DNA from: Xenoacremonium recifei | Lineage: Eukaryota; Ascomycota; Sordariomycetes; Hypocreales; Nectriaceae | Length of the DNA stretch: 64,000 nucleotides | Assembly: GCA_012184525.1 (NCBI GenBank) | Contig: WOFQ01000005.1 | Span: 62,001 to 126,000, forward strand | Direction of reading: 5' to 3' | In this document: positions 1-10,756 of the stretch, piece after piece | Numbering within the stretch: the first letter of the stretch is position 1 | Layout of the letters: each line of letters begins with the position of its first letter | The notes under the pieces: model-generated | What the model was told of the DNA's origin: nothing | Databases searched by the model: none | Seen by the model: only the letters and a program-made list of their open reading frames with translations | Program-made: the position numbers and the translations under genes

Positions 1-458
1 AACTGGCCACGCCTGTTCACGGCTAAGAAGGAGCCATTGCTTACAGACGATTAAGGCAGCAACCGAATTGTCGGTGAGATTTGCATGATGGCTCACTAGG
101 GGAGGTTTGTTTCTTGTACGTTTTATTTCATGGATTTGAGTTTCGGACATGCTTAAATGGATGGAACTTTGGCTTGTGCAGGGATGACAGGGGGGCGGAA
201 GGGATGGTATCCGGACTTGGCCATGAAGGGGTGTAAGGAATATTATTATTATTACTTACAGAGTAGAAAAATCAAGGCTCTACTTGTACTTTATTTTGTA
301 CGATTTGAGTTCTTGGTCCCGTGCTTCAGCACCTTGGCGGCCACTCCCCACAAACCCTCCATTCCAGCGGCAAAGAAAACCCAGGATGATCCACTTTGAA
401 TTTCTGGACTCTGCACACTAATTACCTACCTTGACCAAGGAGACACCCCCTGCCCGGC
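1..458. other. Left-edge intergenic DNA / GARS promoter
   Basis: No gene is recognised here. There is a short TTA-type microsatellite near 238-256 and the immediate upstream region of the GARS gene. An 80-codon open frame at 157-399 has no recognisable domain and is not supported. Confidence 0.5.
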
Positions 459-1923
459 ATGTCAGCGCCGGGTCTCAAGATTCTTCTCATCGGAAAGGGC
501 GGCCGTGAGCATGCTCTTGCCTGGAAATTGAGCCAAAGTTCGACAGTCCATCATGTATTTGTCGTTCCAGGAAACGGCGGGACGGCCAGACTTGAGAAAG
601 TCTCCAATATCCGGGACGTTGAGCCGGATGACTATCCTAGCCTAGTCACCCTAGCTCAGTCTCTTAGTGTTGGGCTCGTTTTAGCTGGTCCAGACGATGT
701 GGTGATCGATGGAATCGAAGGATACTTCCGTGATAGTAAGTATTCGAACTGCGCCGATGGTACGTTGGAACATTTCTAATCTGCACCAGGTGGGATCCCT
801 TGTTTTGCACCCACGAAAGAAGCTGCCGAGATCGAAGGATCAAAAAAATACGCTAAAGACTTCATGATCAAATACGGCATCCCCACCGCAGCCTACGGGA
901 GTTTTACCAACTACGAAATGGCTAAGACCTACCTTAACAACAGCTCTGGTAGAGTAGTCATCAAGGCAGATGGCCTGGCTGCTGGGAAGGGTGTGGTCCT
1001 TCCCGCTACCAAAAGTGAAGGCCAGAAAGCCCTTCATGATTTCATGGTTGCAAAGCAATTTGGTGAGGCAGGTGATGCTGTAGTGATTGAAGAGTTTCTC
1101 GAGGGGCAGGAAATCAGCATCTTAACATTCAGCGATGGGACAACATTTAAATCCCTACCAATAGGGCAAGATCATAAAGCGATCTATGAAGGCAATAACG
1201 GACCAAATACCGGCGGAATGGGCGTCTATGCCCCAGTCCCATTTGTGAGTCCTGTCCAGATGTCAGAAATCGAAAAGACAATTCTCCAGCCAACATTCGA
1301 CGGGCTTAAAGCAGAAGGTATGAAACTCGGAATATTCTGTTATATTCGACTCGTCGATGGGGGCTAGAGAATGGGAAAGAACTAATACCGAGCTCAGGTC
1401 GAAAGTTTACCGGGATGCTCTTCACTGGTATCATGATGACTCAAAAAGGTCCCAAGGTCCTTGAGTATAATGCCAGGTTTGGAGATCCAGAGACCCAGAC
1501 TATGATGATGTTACTTTCCTCCACATGCAATCTGGCTGAAATACTGCTTTCATGTTGCGATGGTACCTTACATGAGGTATCTATACCAGTGCTTCCAGGG
1601 TATGCATGCAATGTCGTTATCGCAGCAAGCGGCTATCCTGGATCAGTTCGTAAAGGAGATAGCATCACGCTTCAGAGCCCTCCCGAAGGTAAATTCGCAA
1701 CTTGGTTTTACTGGATATCACTGACAATGGCGCTAAAGGTGTGCAAATATTCCACGCCGGAACTGAATCCCAAAATGGGGAGCTTCGAACAAGTGGTGGT
1801 CGAGTGTTTACAGTTGCTGCTTATGGGTCGACCCTTGAAGAGGCAGTTAGGTTAGCTTATGAAGGAGTACAGAACATCTCTTTCAGCGGCATGTTCTACC
1901 GAAAGGATATCGCTTCCTCGTAA
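459..1923 (+). CDS. Stand-alone phosphoribosylamine-glycine ligase (GARS)
   Basis: GARS joins phosphoribosylamine and glycine with ATP, the second step of de novo purine synthesis in the cytosol. Exons are 459-735, 790-1317, 1398-1688 and 1739-1923, giving 426 residues. The N-terminal PGNGG loop is at residues 37-41 and the ATP-grasp signature NNGPNTGGMG lies near residue 228. The conserved C-terminal FYRKDIA is directly followed by TAA. Fungal GARS is normally the front half of a bifunctional GARS-AIRS protein (yeast Ade5,7) of almost 800 residues. Here the AIRS half is absent and no AIRS-like sequence follows in the next 1.5 kb. The length matches bacterial PurD. The ligase core looks intact, so this is probably a paralogue derived from the bifunctional gene rather than a dead fragment. 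I cannot tell whether a full Ade5,7 copy exists elsewhere. Confidence 0.9.
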
Positions 1924-3484
1924 GTTGATCCCGCATGTGAAGATGTTATTCTAATCCTGGCTAGGGCGCTTCTAAAAGTATCATGAGAAAGTCCAATTGT
2001 ATTCAGCTTAGAGGTGGTTGCAAGTAAAAAAGGGGAGTAGGGAGCTAAGGTTTTTATTCTTAGTAACTATTAGACGGGATATGCGCGCGGCTCTCTTATA
2101 AGTGACAGAGGACTTGGGATAGGGTACATATGGACCGCGGATTATTAGGGCTTGTGGTGGACGATTACCAGCGTCGGACAGACAGATAGGGACCGCATAG
2201 CCCGGACAGAAAAAAATGGCTCTCTCTTTCTATCACTTCACTCTTCATCCCTATCCTGCTCCGTGCTCCGTCCGTCCTCCGTAATGTCGCATCATGATTT
2301 GCCCTGGCGGATTATTAGCCGCCCACACGACCCGAGATTACGAGCGACAGGGGGGGTTTTGCGCACACTGTACGAGGCGGTCTGGCAGATCTTGTAAGTG
2401 ACAGTTTTGAACGGTTTGGAACACTGTGGGCATCCCCCCTCCTTCCCACGACGGCTTGGTTCGATAAGACCACTCGCTGGTTCCCGCCAAAACTCTGCGC
2501 AAGTCACTTTGCCGCGAATCTGCGGCGGGGCGGTACTCGACGACGCTGGCGGCGGCTGTGATAGGTGCGATGGCCAGGCACGCTCCTCTTTTCAGGCCGC
2601 TCCTTCTGCCCAAGAACGTGCTGGTGCCGGACCGTTGGCAGAACGGGCATTGGCGTTCCACGCAACTGCCAGTTGGCCGCCACTTCCCAGTCCAGTCCAG
2701 CTCCAATGGAATCCTTCCACTGAAGCCGAGCCGGCGCCCGCCCCGTGCCTGCCTTGCCTGCCTTGCCTTGCCTTGATCGTGCCTCCTTGCGATCGTCATC
2801 GCTAATAATTCATCATCCATCTTGATCTTGATCTCGGTCGCTCGTTTCCCGCTTTCCTTCCCACCGCTCACTCACCCTCGTTGAAGTCACCGTCTTTCGC
2901 TTTTTCCTTTCGTGGCTTGCCCCCTCCCCTGTATATCTTCTCATTACCCTCTCGACATCGAATTTGCTATTATTATTTTTCCCATACCGTCGCTCGTTGC
3001 CCCAGCGCATCAACAACTCCCTTTTGACTCGGCCTCCCCCCAATTCCAGCAGCCAACGAGACCTCACATGGAACGCCCTTGAATCCCTCAGGAGCCTTGT
3101 TGATACTGCGCTGACTTCGGCACTCCCGTCCCCTCGACCGCTTTAAACAGCCCTGCACTAATAACCTTCTCTCATTCCCTACTTTCGCTACCATCTCCCT
3201 GATCTTATTACCCGTTCATCCTGTCCCGCCCGGCCCCTGGACCCCGGCCATCTTGAAACCGCGCCCTCATCAGCCACTTCGTCCAACCCGGCAGCACCGA
3301 GCAGGGCAAAGCACCGTCTCGGTCTCGGATCACGGGACGAACCAACTCAAAACACTTCAGCACAGCCCGGTGCTTCACGCCAGAGCGAGGTCCAGACGAA
3401 ACGGGACGAGGCCTCTCGCTCGGATCCTCCTCGTCTTTGCGGACCTCAGCAATCGCCAAAATTTCCCCCATCAGCGATGCAAAA
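1924..3484. other. Intergenic region and long 5' leader of the TBC gene
   Basis: No gene is supported. The right half is pyrimidine-rich with (CCTTG)-like tandem units at about 2748-2775 and CTTGAT repeats near 2817-2835, as in many long fungal promoters and 5' leaders. A four-codon upstream ORF, ATG CAA AAA TGA, at 3477-3488 overlaps the next start codon. Several open frames on both strands look like composition artefacts. Confidence 0.5.
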
Positions 3485-3488
3485 ATGA
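3477..3488 (+). promoter_or_regulatory. Minimal upstream ORF overlapping the TBC start
   Basis: ATG CAA AAA TGA encodes Met-Gln-Lys. Its stop codon TGA (3486-3488) overlaps the main ATG at 3485 by two bases. If the mRNA begins upstream, this uORF could lower main-ORF initiation or favour termination-reinitiation at the overlapping start. It is seen directly; the function is inferred. Confidence 0.4.
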
Positions 3489-5696
3489 TGATTCGCACTC
3501 AAGTCCTCGATAGCATCGCTCTCCCCAGCCCTGAATCCCCTCCCGGGATGACGACCTCCAAAAGCTCCAAATCCTCTTCATTCCAGTCCTTGAGCAGCGA
3601 CGATGGCAGTGTTCTCGCTGATGTTGGCCATTTCGAGGACATTGGCTTGGACGACGACAGCCATGGCTTGAAGCACGCGTCCGAGGTCAACATTCGTCCC
3701 AGCGTTCCTCACAAAACTCCTCCTGGAAGGACTCTCGCCGCTGCCAGAACTGCCCCGAAACCTCGTCGACCATCCTATCCGAGTCTGCAGACAAATGTTT
3801 ACGCCTCCAATCCCAGAAGTACCAGCTTGACCGCCTTGACCGAACCGCCGATGAAATCTCGCCCTAAGCCTCTCGCCAACCACTCATCCAACGCGGTCCC
3901 CCTTTCCCGACGACACCGAAGTCCAAGCCCCAATATTCAGCTCAGTCCGAGAGACCCGAACGTGCCTTCGAGGCCGCGCCGAGGCAGTTGGCAATCGAAC
4001 CGCGAACGAAAGTCACTAACAGACCTTGAGCGGGAGTGCGACGAGGATGACGGCGACGACATCCCTGAAGGCCTTGTTCTCGACAATGTCCCGATTTCTC
4101 CCCGTCCCATGCTGGAGCGGTCCCCCAGTCGACCCAATTCTGTATCGCCATCTCCTGAGCGACCACCGAAAGAACGTGTTCGAAGCGTCGGCAACGGCAC
4201 ACCGGCCGTGGCGCAGGCTCAAGGATCATTGCGATCCCCGACTTGGAAAGCTGATGCAGCAATGGCTGAGCGGCCGCCCCGTAGCCCAATCAAGGCGCGG
4301 GCTCACAGTTGGAATGCGGCGCTGGCTGACCTCAGTGCCGAGGCTAAAGCACTGACGGAGAAGCTGGAAGAGCATGCTGACGAGATGGAGGAGCAGCAGT
4401 CAAAACGCGGAGGGGCTAGGCCGAATACCTGGGATGCAAGCCATAGGCCGTCAGACTCCGTATACGAGAGGAAAGAGAGGGGCAAGTCAACGCCAGAGCT
4501 TCCCCCGTTGCGGAAGTCCAACATCATGATTGACCCTCTCCCAATTTCGAAGGAGAAGGAGGCTGTACTTAGCCGGACTCGCCCCTCCTGGCTGCCACCG
4601 AAGGATCCTGCGGAAGAGAAACGACACCTGAAGGAGTATCAGAAGATGATGGCTGCCAGTGCCAAGGCCGAGGAACGGCGAGAGGCAGCTCGCAAAGCCA
4701 AAGTCACGAAACGAGACTCCACTGCCGACAATCTTATGCATATTTGGGAAAACGATGTCATCCCCCGATGGGGCGATGCAGTACGCGAACGACGAACTCG
4801 AGAGCTTTGGTGGAAGGGCGTTGCGCCTCGCTGCCGGGGCGTGGTATGGCCACGCGCAATCGGGAACGAGCTGGGTCTTTCGGAAGCCTCCTTCCATGCA
4901 GCTCTTGCCAGAGCTCAAGAGATCGAAGCTAGAGTCGGCGAGAATAAAGGCGATGCGGAAGATGCGCAACGAGTGAAGTGGTTTCGGGAAATTCGGAAAG
5001 ATGCGGCTGAGAACACGTGGAAAGATTTGCACATCTTTGACGCCGGAGGTCCCTTGTATCAGAACCTTGTGGATGTGCTGAGCGCATATGCGATGTATCG
5101 GAGCGACATCGGTTATGTGTCGGGTTGCAACGTGAGTTCCTCCGATTTGTCTGTCACTCATGGTGAGACGCTTTTGCTAACACATTAGACAGACCATCGC
5201 TGCGCTGCTATTGCTCAACCTTCCCAGCCCCGAGGCATGCTTTATCACGTTAGCCAACGTCCTGAACAGGCCGCTACCCCTCTCATTCTATGCCTCCGAC
5301 GTAGGCGCGCAGGTCTCGGCTTACAACCTCGTGCTACAGACGCTAGGCGAAAAGTCTCGGCCGCTACATGAGCACCTCACTAAGAAGGTGGAGGGTATCG
5401 ACGCCGAGGACTATCTCAGCGAATTATTTACGGCCATGTTCACAAGCCATTTGGCCATCGACGAGGCGGCTCGATTGTGGGATGTCTATGTCTTTGAAGG
5501 AGATGGTCTCCTTGTCCGGGCGGCGGTCGCCTTTATCCTCAGCCGAGAGATGTCTCTCCTCGGCACTACGTCTGCAGATGAAATACGAAGCATCCTGTCA
5601 AAGCAGAACTCGAATTGCTCGTCAGCAAGGCCTGCGGGCGAGCTGGGAGCCGAGGAAAAGTTCATGCTCGCAGTGCGCGAAGCAGGAAAAGTATGA
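3485..5696 (+). CDS. TBC-domain (RabGAP-like) protein
   Basis: Exons are 3485-5131 and 5193-5696, giving 716 residues. The first 430 or so residues are Ser/Pro-rich and charged, probably disordered. A basic, coiled-coil-like stretch with repeated Glu/Lys lies around residues 370-410. The TBC domain runs from about residue 440 (WWKGVAPRCRGVVWPRAIG) to about 690. TBC proteins normally speed GTP hydrolysis by Rab GTPases with an Arg finger (DxxR) and a Gln finger (YxQ). Here the aligned residues read DLHI (514-517) and YVSG (544-547), so both fingers seem replaced. It may be a pseudo-GAP or Rab-binding scaffold. In-frame codons upstream to 3437 contain no ATG, so I start at 3485; the ATG at 3488 is a possible alternative. 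Confidence 0.85.
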
Positions 5697-6463
5697 GCAT
5701 GACGACCGACGACCAACAACAACTATTATTTATGATGACAAAGCCAACGAATCTGCGGTACCAGTACATAGAAGCGTGATACCCACGCAGTCGGTTTATG
5801 GCGCAGTGTATATTTTCGAGGGATGGATAGACGCGGAGTTGCTTTTGGGCTGCCATTCCCGGCGTTGGCGCATTCATGCGTGGGCGAAGCTTTGGAATCT
5901 TGAATACGTTTTAATTCTTGGAGGATATATGTCCGGATACTCTGGCGTTGTTGTCAGAAACCTGGCACTTGTCTATTATGTGCGGAAAGATGGATCAGAC
6001 ATCTTGCGCATTAAATTTAATACTTTCAACCTTGATTTCGAGGGGGCCAATTCTCGCGTGGTGCAACTGATTGATGGAAGATCCAGCCGTCAGCACTACT
6101 GGTAGCGGACACAGTCTCCGTCTTACAGGCCGTCGCTGGCCTGCAATACTCGTCACACATTCCTTCGTTTCTTCTTCGTACCGAAACCTTCAAGAGACAA
6201 AATTCATGAAGAATGGCCTCGTAACCCGTCAATCTCTCTCCTTTATCTAACCTTGATTGTGCCTCGGTCTAGAATCCCGTGAAGGCCCCACCTTTCGCAC
6301 GATCTCCCGCCTCACCGAGCCGACCTCCAAGTCTCGCCGTCATCGCCATGTCTCAGCTCATGACGACTTTCATCTGCCATCTACAGCAACCCTCTTTATA
6401 GTCAACACCGCCGCACACATTTGAATCTCCAGGTCAAGTTCAACCCGCAGCTTTCCATTCAAC
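5697..6463. other. Intergenic: TBC 3' end and SDR promoter
   Basis: No gene is supported. An open frame that overlaps the end of the TBC gene and runs to 6105 is out of frame with it and has no recognisable domain. CT-rich sequence before 6464 fits a fungal promoter and leader. Confidence 0.5.
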
Positions 6464-7547
6464 ATGAACGCCTTCTCGCAAGCCTTTCCGCCCAAGCCGC
6501 ACTTCACAGAGCGCGATGTCCCCGACCTCACCGGCAAGGTCTGTCTCGTGACGGGTGCAAATACAGGCGTAGGCCGTGAAGTCGCGCAGGTGCTGTATAG
6601 CAAGAATGCTGTCGTCTGGGTAGCTGCTCGCAGCGAGGAGAAGGCTCAGCGGGCTATTGAAGGGATTCGGGCACAGCACCCGTCGTCAAAGGGCGAGCTG
6701 AAGTTCCTGGCGCTGGACTTGGCGGATCTGTCGACTATCAAGGCTTCTGCGGATGAGTTTCTGCGGCAGGAGGAGAGGCTGGATTTGTTGTTCAACAATG
6801 CTGGGGTCATGACGCCGCCGGAGGGATCGGTGACAAAGCAGGGGTATGAGCTGCAGTTGGGGACGAATTGTCTGGGACACTTCCTCTTTACGCAGAAACT
6901 CACACCCCTTTTGACGTCTACGGCGAAGACAGCAGCAAAGAATAGTGTTCGGGTTATTTGGGTGTCAAGTTCTGCGGCCGATGGCTTCTCGCCGCGTGGA
7001 GGGTTCGAGCCGGATAACCTGGACTATCACAAGCCGCGGAATATGTACTTCAAGTACGGCACGAGCAAGGCGGGCAATTATTATCACAACACCGAGTTTG
7101 CGCGGAGGCATAAGGACGATGGAATTGTCAGCGTGGTATGTATCTATGCTTGATTTGCGCCTCTGGGGATGTCTTGATACTAATGTGTTGAACGACAGGC
7201 ACTCAACCCTGGTAATTTGCACTCGGAGCTGGACCGCACCTCGGCATGGTACTTTTACTATGCACGCACCATTACCTGCTATCCTCCCATTAACGGAGCG
7301 TATACAGAGTTGTTCGCGGCATTCTCTTCCGATATCAGCACCGAGAACTCTGGTGTCTGGGGTACGTACAACCATCCTTGAAGGAGGGCAGACTAGGCTG
7401 ACCCTTTCCACAGTCGTCCCTTGGGGACGTTTCATGCCCATCCGGAAAGATCTCCAAACAGGCGCGATCCCAGAGAGTGAGGGAGGCACTGGCATGGCCG
7501 AGAAGTTCTGGAAATGGTCTGATGAGCAGGTCAAGTCTTTCGCTTAG
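6464..7547 (+). CDS. Short-chain dehydrogenase/reductase (WWOX/RDH-like)
   Basis: Exons are 6464-7135, 7199-7361 and 7414-7547, giving 322 residues. It is an NAD(P)-dependent oxidoreductase with a Rossmann fold. Visible are the cofactor loop TGANTGVG (30-37), NNAG (111-114), catalytic Ser in VSSS near 168-170, and the active-site YGTSK (Y198, K202). The closest general type is the large fungal family resembling retinol dehydrogenases and WW-domain oxidoreductases, whose substrates are mostly unknown. There is no signal peptide. It converges on a Zn2Cys6 transcription factor with only 81 bp between stop codons, but convergence alone does not show joint regulation. Confidence 0.9.
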
Positions 7548-7628
7548 GGCGTGCGAGCCTGATCTCATTTCGATCATTGACTCCCGGACCTCGCAATGTA
7601 ACTTTAATGTAGCGTTATTCTGTTGACA

Positions 7629-9794
7629 TCAATCCCCGTCTACCATCAAGCTTTCAATTTCGTCCCCTGATGATGGAACGGCGAGTCCTTGGTCTAAATC
7701 TTTCAGCAAGCCTCCCCACAACAGCGAGGTCGTCGTGCCATCTTCAGCCCAAAGATTAGGGTCAATATCCTCGAAGGCTACCGGGTCAAACAGTTCTTCG
7801 CCGAGTTCCGGTACTAGTTCGCTTGTGTCAAAGGTCGCTAGTGAGGGCGGTTCTTCACTCTTATTTCTGGCCTCGTTCTTAGGCCGAGGTGGTGTGATAC
7901 CCATCCGCTCAGTAAAATCCCTGATTTTGCGAGTGGCCTCTCGATCAAGTCTTTTAGCGAGGGCGACCATATCCGTGGCACCACACATCTCAAATACTGT
8001 TGCCGAAACCACCAGAGCTTTGCGAGTCGGAGGGGTGGGCGGGCAGATGGGATATCCTGAGGCGAACCCAGCGAGGGCAAACATGGCTGTCCGCTGCCAG
8101 TCGATTACTTGGTACCATCCTGTCAGGATGTCTGTGTCTTGAAGTATCTGGTGCAGAATATTTGTCACCGTCACGGCGTGGTTTGTGCAGGCGATGCAAT
8201 GGTTGTCGCTGGACAGCGTGCCCAATGCTGGCGTAGGCAGAAAACTGATAAAGCTGCGGCGGAAGGCGATACAGCACGTGTGATATTCGAGTTCAAGACT
8301 GAGTCGTTGGCGCTGCAGCCAAAGGGGGTCGCCGTGGCTGAGTTCAAGTGGTGAGCGATCGACCGACATCGGGGAGCCTTGCTTTCGTGATATCTTAAGG
8401 CCTTCAGGCACTTCCTGGGCCCAGCTTTTCAACTTCTTCATTTGATGCAGAAGAAACACGGCGCATTTCTCTCGAGATGAGGGATTGCCGTAGAAATCTG
8501 ACACGTTGAACTCCTCCAGAACACCGTCACAGACTGTCGCGAACTCCTTCTGGATCTCTGAAACCAATTGGTACAACCGAGAGAGCTCATGATGAAACGT
8601 CAGCCAGTTAATACCCTTCGTCTGTGGATTGGTGTAATTTGGACCCAAAAGCTGAGCGAAGCTATCCGACGGGGCCTCATGCGAAGCCTTAGTGTTAGCA
8701 TATGAGGAAAGAGGGCGACCAAGATGGAGAGATAATTGAGTATCTAGAGCTTGCAAACAGTCCCACAAGCTCTTTAGCTCCCACTGGCGCATTTCATCTT
8801 CACCGTCTGCCAAATGCTCCCCCGCTACTGGGTCCAATCCAATGGATTGCGCCATTCGAATCACATTCCCAAGGGCTGTGTATGCAGAGTTGAATTGCCC
8901 GATTGCTCGGAGATATACAACGCTGAAGAACTGTGTCTGGACGGTCATGAGCGTGGGCGATTCTGCTTCTTGACTGAGCAAGTACTGCGCTCTCGTGTAG
9001 TAGTCGTAGCCCGGTCGATCAGCACCTGACGGATTCCTATCGTCTACGGACACGTAACTCGTCAACGAGTGAATAGAGAGCGCTAGAACGATATCGACAA
9101 GCGCTGATGAGCGTCGGAACGAGGCGGACTCCCACAGAGAGTTGTAATGACGACGAAACAACGCCTCATTGACAATCGGATACACGACATGATAACCTTG
9201 CCAGAACAAGTCGAAGAAGGAGTCTTGCTGGTGACGTTGTAGTCTGTCAAGAGTTGGTGAGGTCTCCGAGACGGGCGAAGGGTAGTTGTTCGCTGGCGCT
9301 TCAACATCAACAGCCGTGTCGATGAAGGCGGAGAGCCGGTGGGCAAAGTAGGTGAGTGCAGAGGGCCCATAATACACGTCCTTGACCTTGATGCCTTTCC
9401 ATCTTGAAGGCTTCACCAATGTCTTGACATCGCCACTTTTAGATTGAGTAGAAGACCCAAGCAACTTTGCCTCCAACTCTTGGATCTGCGCTCTAAGTCG
9501 CTGCACCTCTCTACAGGATATGATTAGCCAATGGATGTTGGATTGAGGGGGGTTCGTCTACCTTGTAGCTGCGGCCACGCTCCGAAAGTCATCGCGCCCA
9601 TTGTTTCCACACGTCCGTCCAGCCTGGCTGCAGTTCCGACACGGCCTGAAGCTATCGCACTTCACACGAGTGAGGCGACACCAGTCGCAAGCGCGAGCGA
9701 CCTGTGCGCGTTTGGGGCGTTGCTGCGTCGAAGAAGCATTCTTCTGGGTGGATGCAGTGGAATCGGGCGTCGATATGCCAAAGGTAGTAAACAT
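7629..9794 (-). CDS. Zn2Cys6 fungal-specific transcription factor
   Basis: Exon 1 is 9794-9562 and exon 2 is 9510-7629, giving 704 residues. The binuclear zinc cluster is complete, with C36, C39, C46, C52, C55 and C62 in the spacing C-X2-C-X6-C-X5-C-X2-C-X6-C. A leucine-heptad linker (VQRLRAQIQELEAKLL) follows, as expected for a dimerising regulator that binds paired CGG half-sites in the nucleus. The large second exon is a fungal-specific transcription factor middle domain, and the C-terminus is acidic. The target pathway cannot be read from the sequence. The convergent SDR gene is an obvious neighbour, and the rhamnosidase module is 50 kb away. The start is the first ATG in frame with the zinc cluster. 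Confidence 0.92.
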
Positions 9795-10756
9795 CTTCGA
9801 AGTTGGTGAGGTTGAAGAGAATGCATGCCATCAGCAGGCGGTCGTGGTGTTGGATGAGAGAGCGCGATGACGCTGAAGTGGGGCCTTAGGAATTTGTCAG
9901 CCCAGACTCTTCCTTCGAGTCAGGTTCGGGATTCAGATGAGAGATTCAGACCAGGAATTTGGGTTAGAGATTTAGTGTAGGTATATGCTCAGGACTTTGG
10001 ATTACTGAGGTTTCATATTATTGATGAGACAAGGTGTTGGACTGGGGGTTTTGCTCAGAATGACTGGTCAAAGTCGGGTTGTTTAGGTGGTTGTTTGCTA
10101 CCTTGGGCAAAGGGTCTGCTACACGATAAACAGATCCATTTCAGACCATAGAACATGAGAATTGCGAGATGGATGTATTTGCTGGTTCATTTTGCAGTCG
10201 TCTAAATTTGGCCAGATCTTCTTTCTCTCTTGTGCACTGTACCTTGGGCTGGACGATGATTGAACGACAAACCTTCGAGGTACAGCCGCCTTTCACTCAA
10301 CTCAGAGACAATATGAGGCCATGAAATTGCAATAATAAAGTCAAACCAGTCACTAGAGGATTCTTTACCTTGCCTCTGCCGCATCCAACGTCCATCTTGT
10401 CAGGGATGCTGGTCAACAGCTCTCAAGCACAGCCAATCAATGCCGCCGCGCCGTCCACTTTAGGAAGTGTCGGAGCTACTCCGAAAACTCCTTTGAGCAG
10501 AGCCCCATTATCGTTTCCATGAGAGTTCAGAAGCTCTAGGCAAACCCAGCGCATGTTGAAGAGAACTTTGTGTACTTTCGCTCTGTATTCGCATAGCCTG
10601 CCCTTTAACCTGGAGGGCTCTAGGGAGTGTCTCCACGGCGACAAGCTTATCACTTTCCCCTACGGCTTGAAAGAGCTACCAGTCAGGACTTAGACGAGGG
10701 GACGCAGCTTGAGAGCCTGCACGGCTAAGGAACACCCCTAGTGAAGACTGGTAGGG
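9795..10756. other. Intergenic: TF promoter and DUF7924 3' flank
   Basis: I see no supported gene. The segment from 9880 to 10080 has repeated GA/GT-rich phrases such as GGATT-GAGATT. A 76-codon minus-strand frame at 10423-10653 has somewhat protein-like composition but no domain I know. Confidence 0.45.

Noticed and set aside
2338..2871. 177-codon minus-strand open frame upstream of the TBC gene
   Set aside because: It lies in a compositionally biased CT-rich region with no domain, and overlapping frames on the other strand are equally long.
1924..3484. Remnant AIRS domain after the GARS gene
   Set aside because: I looked for AIRS-like coding sequence in the plus-strand frames after the stop and saw none.
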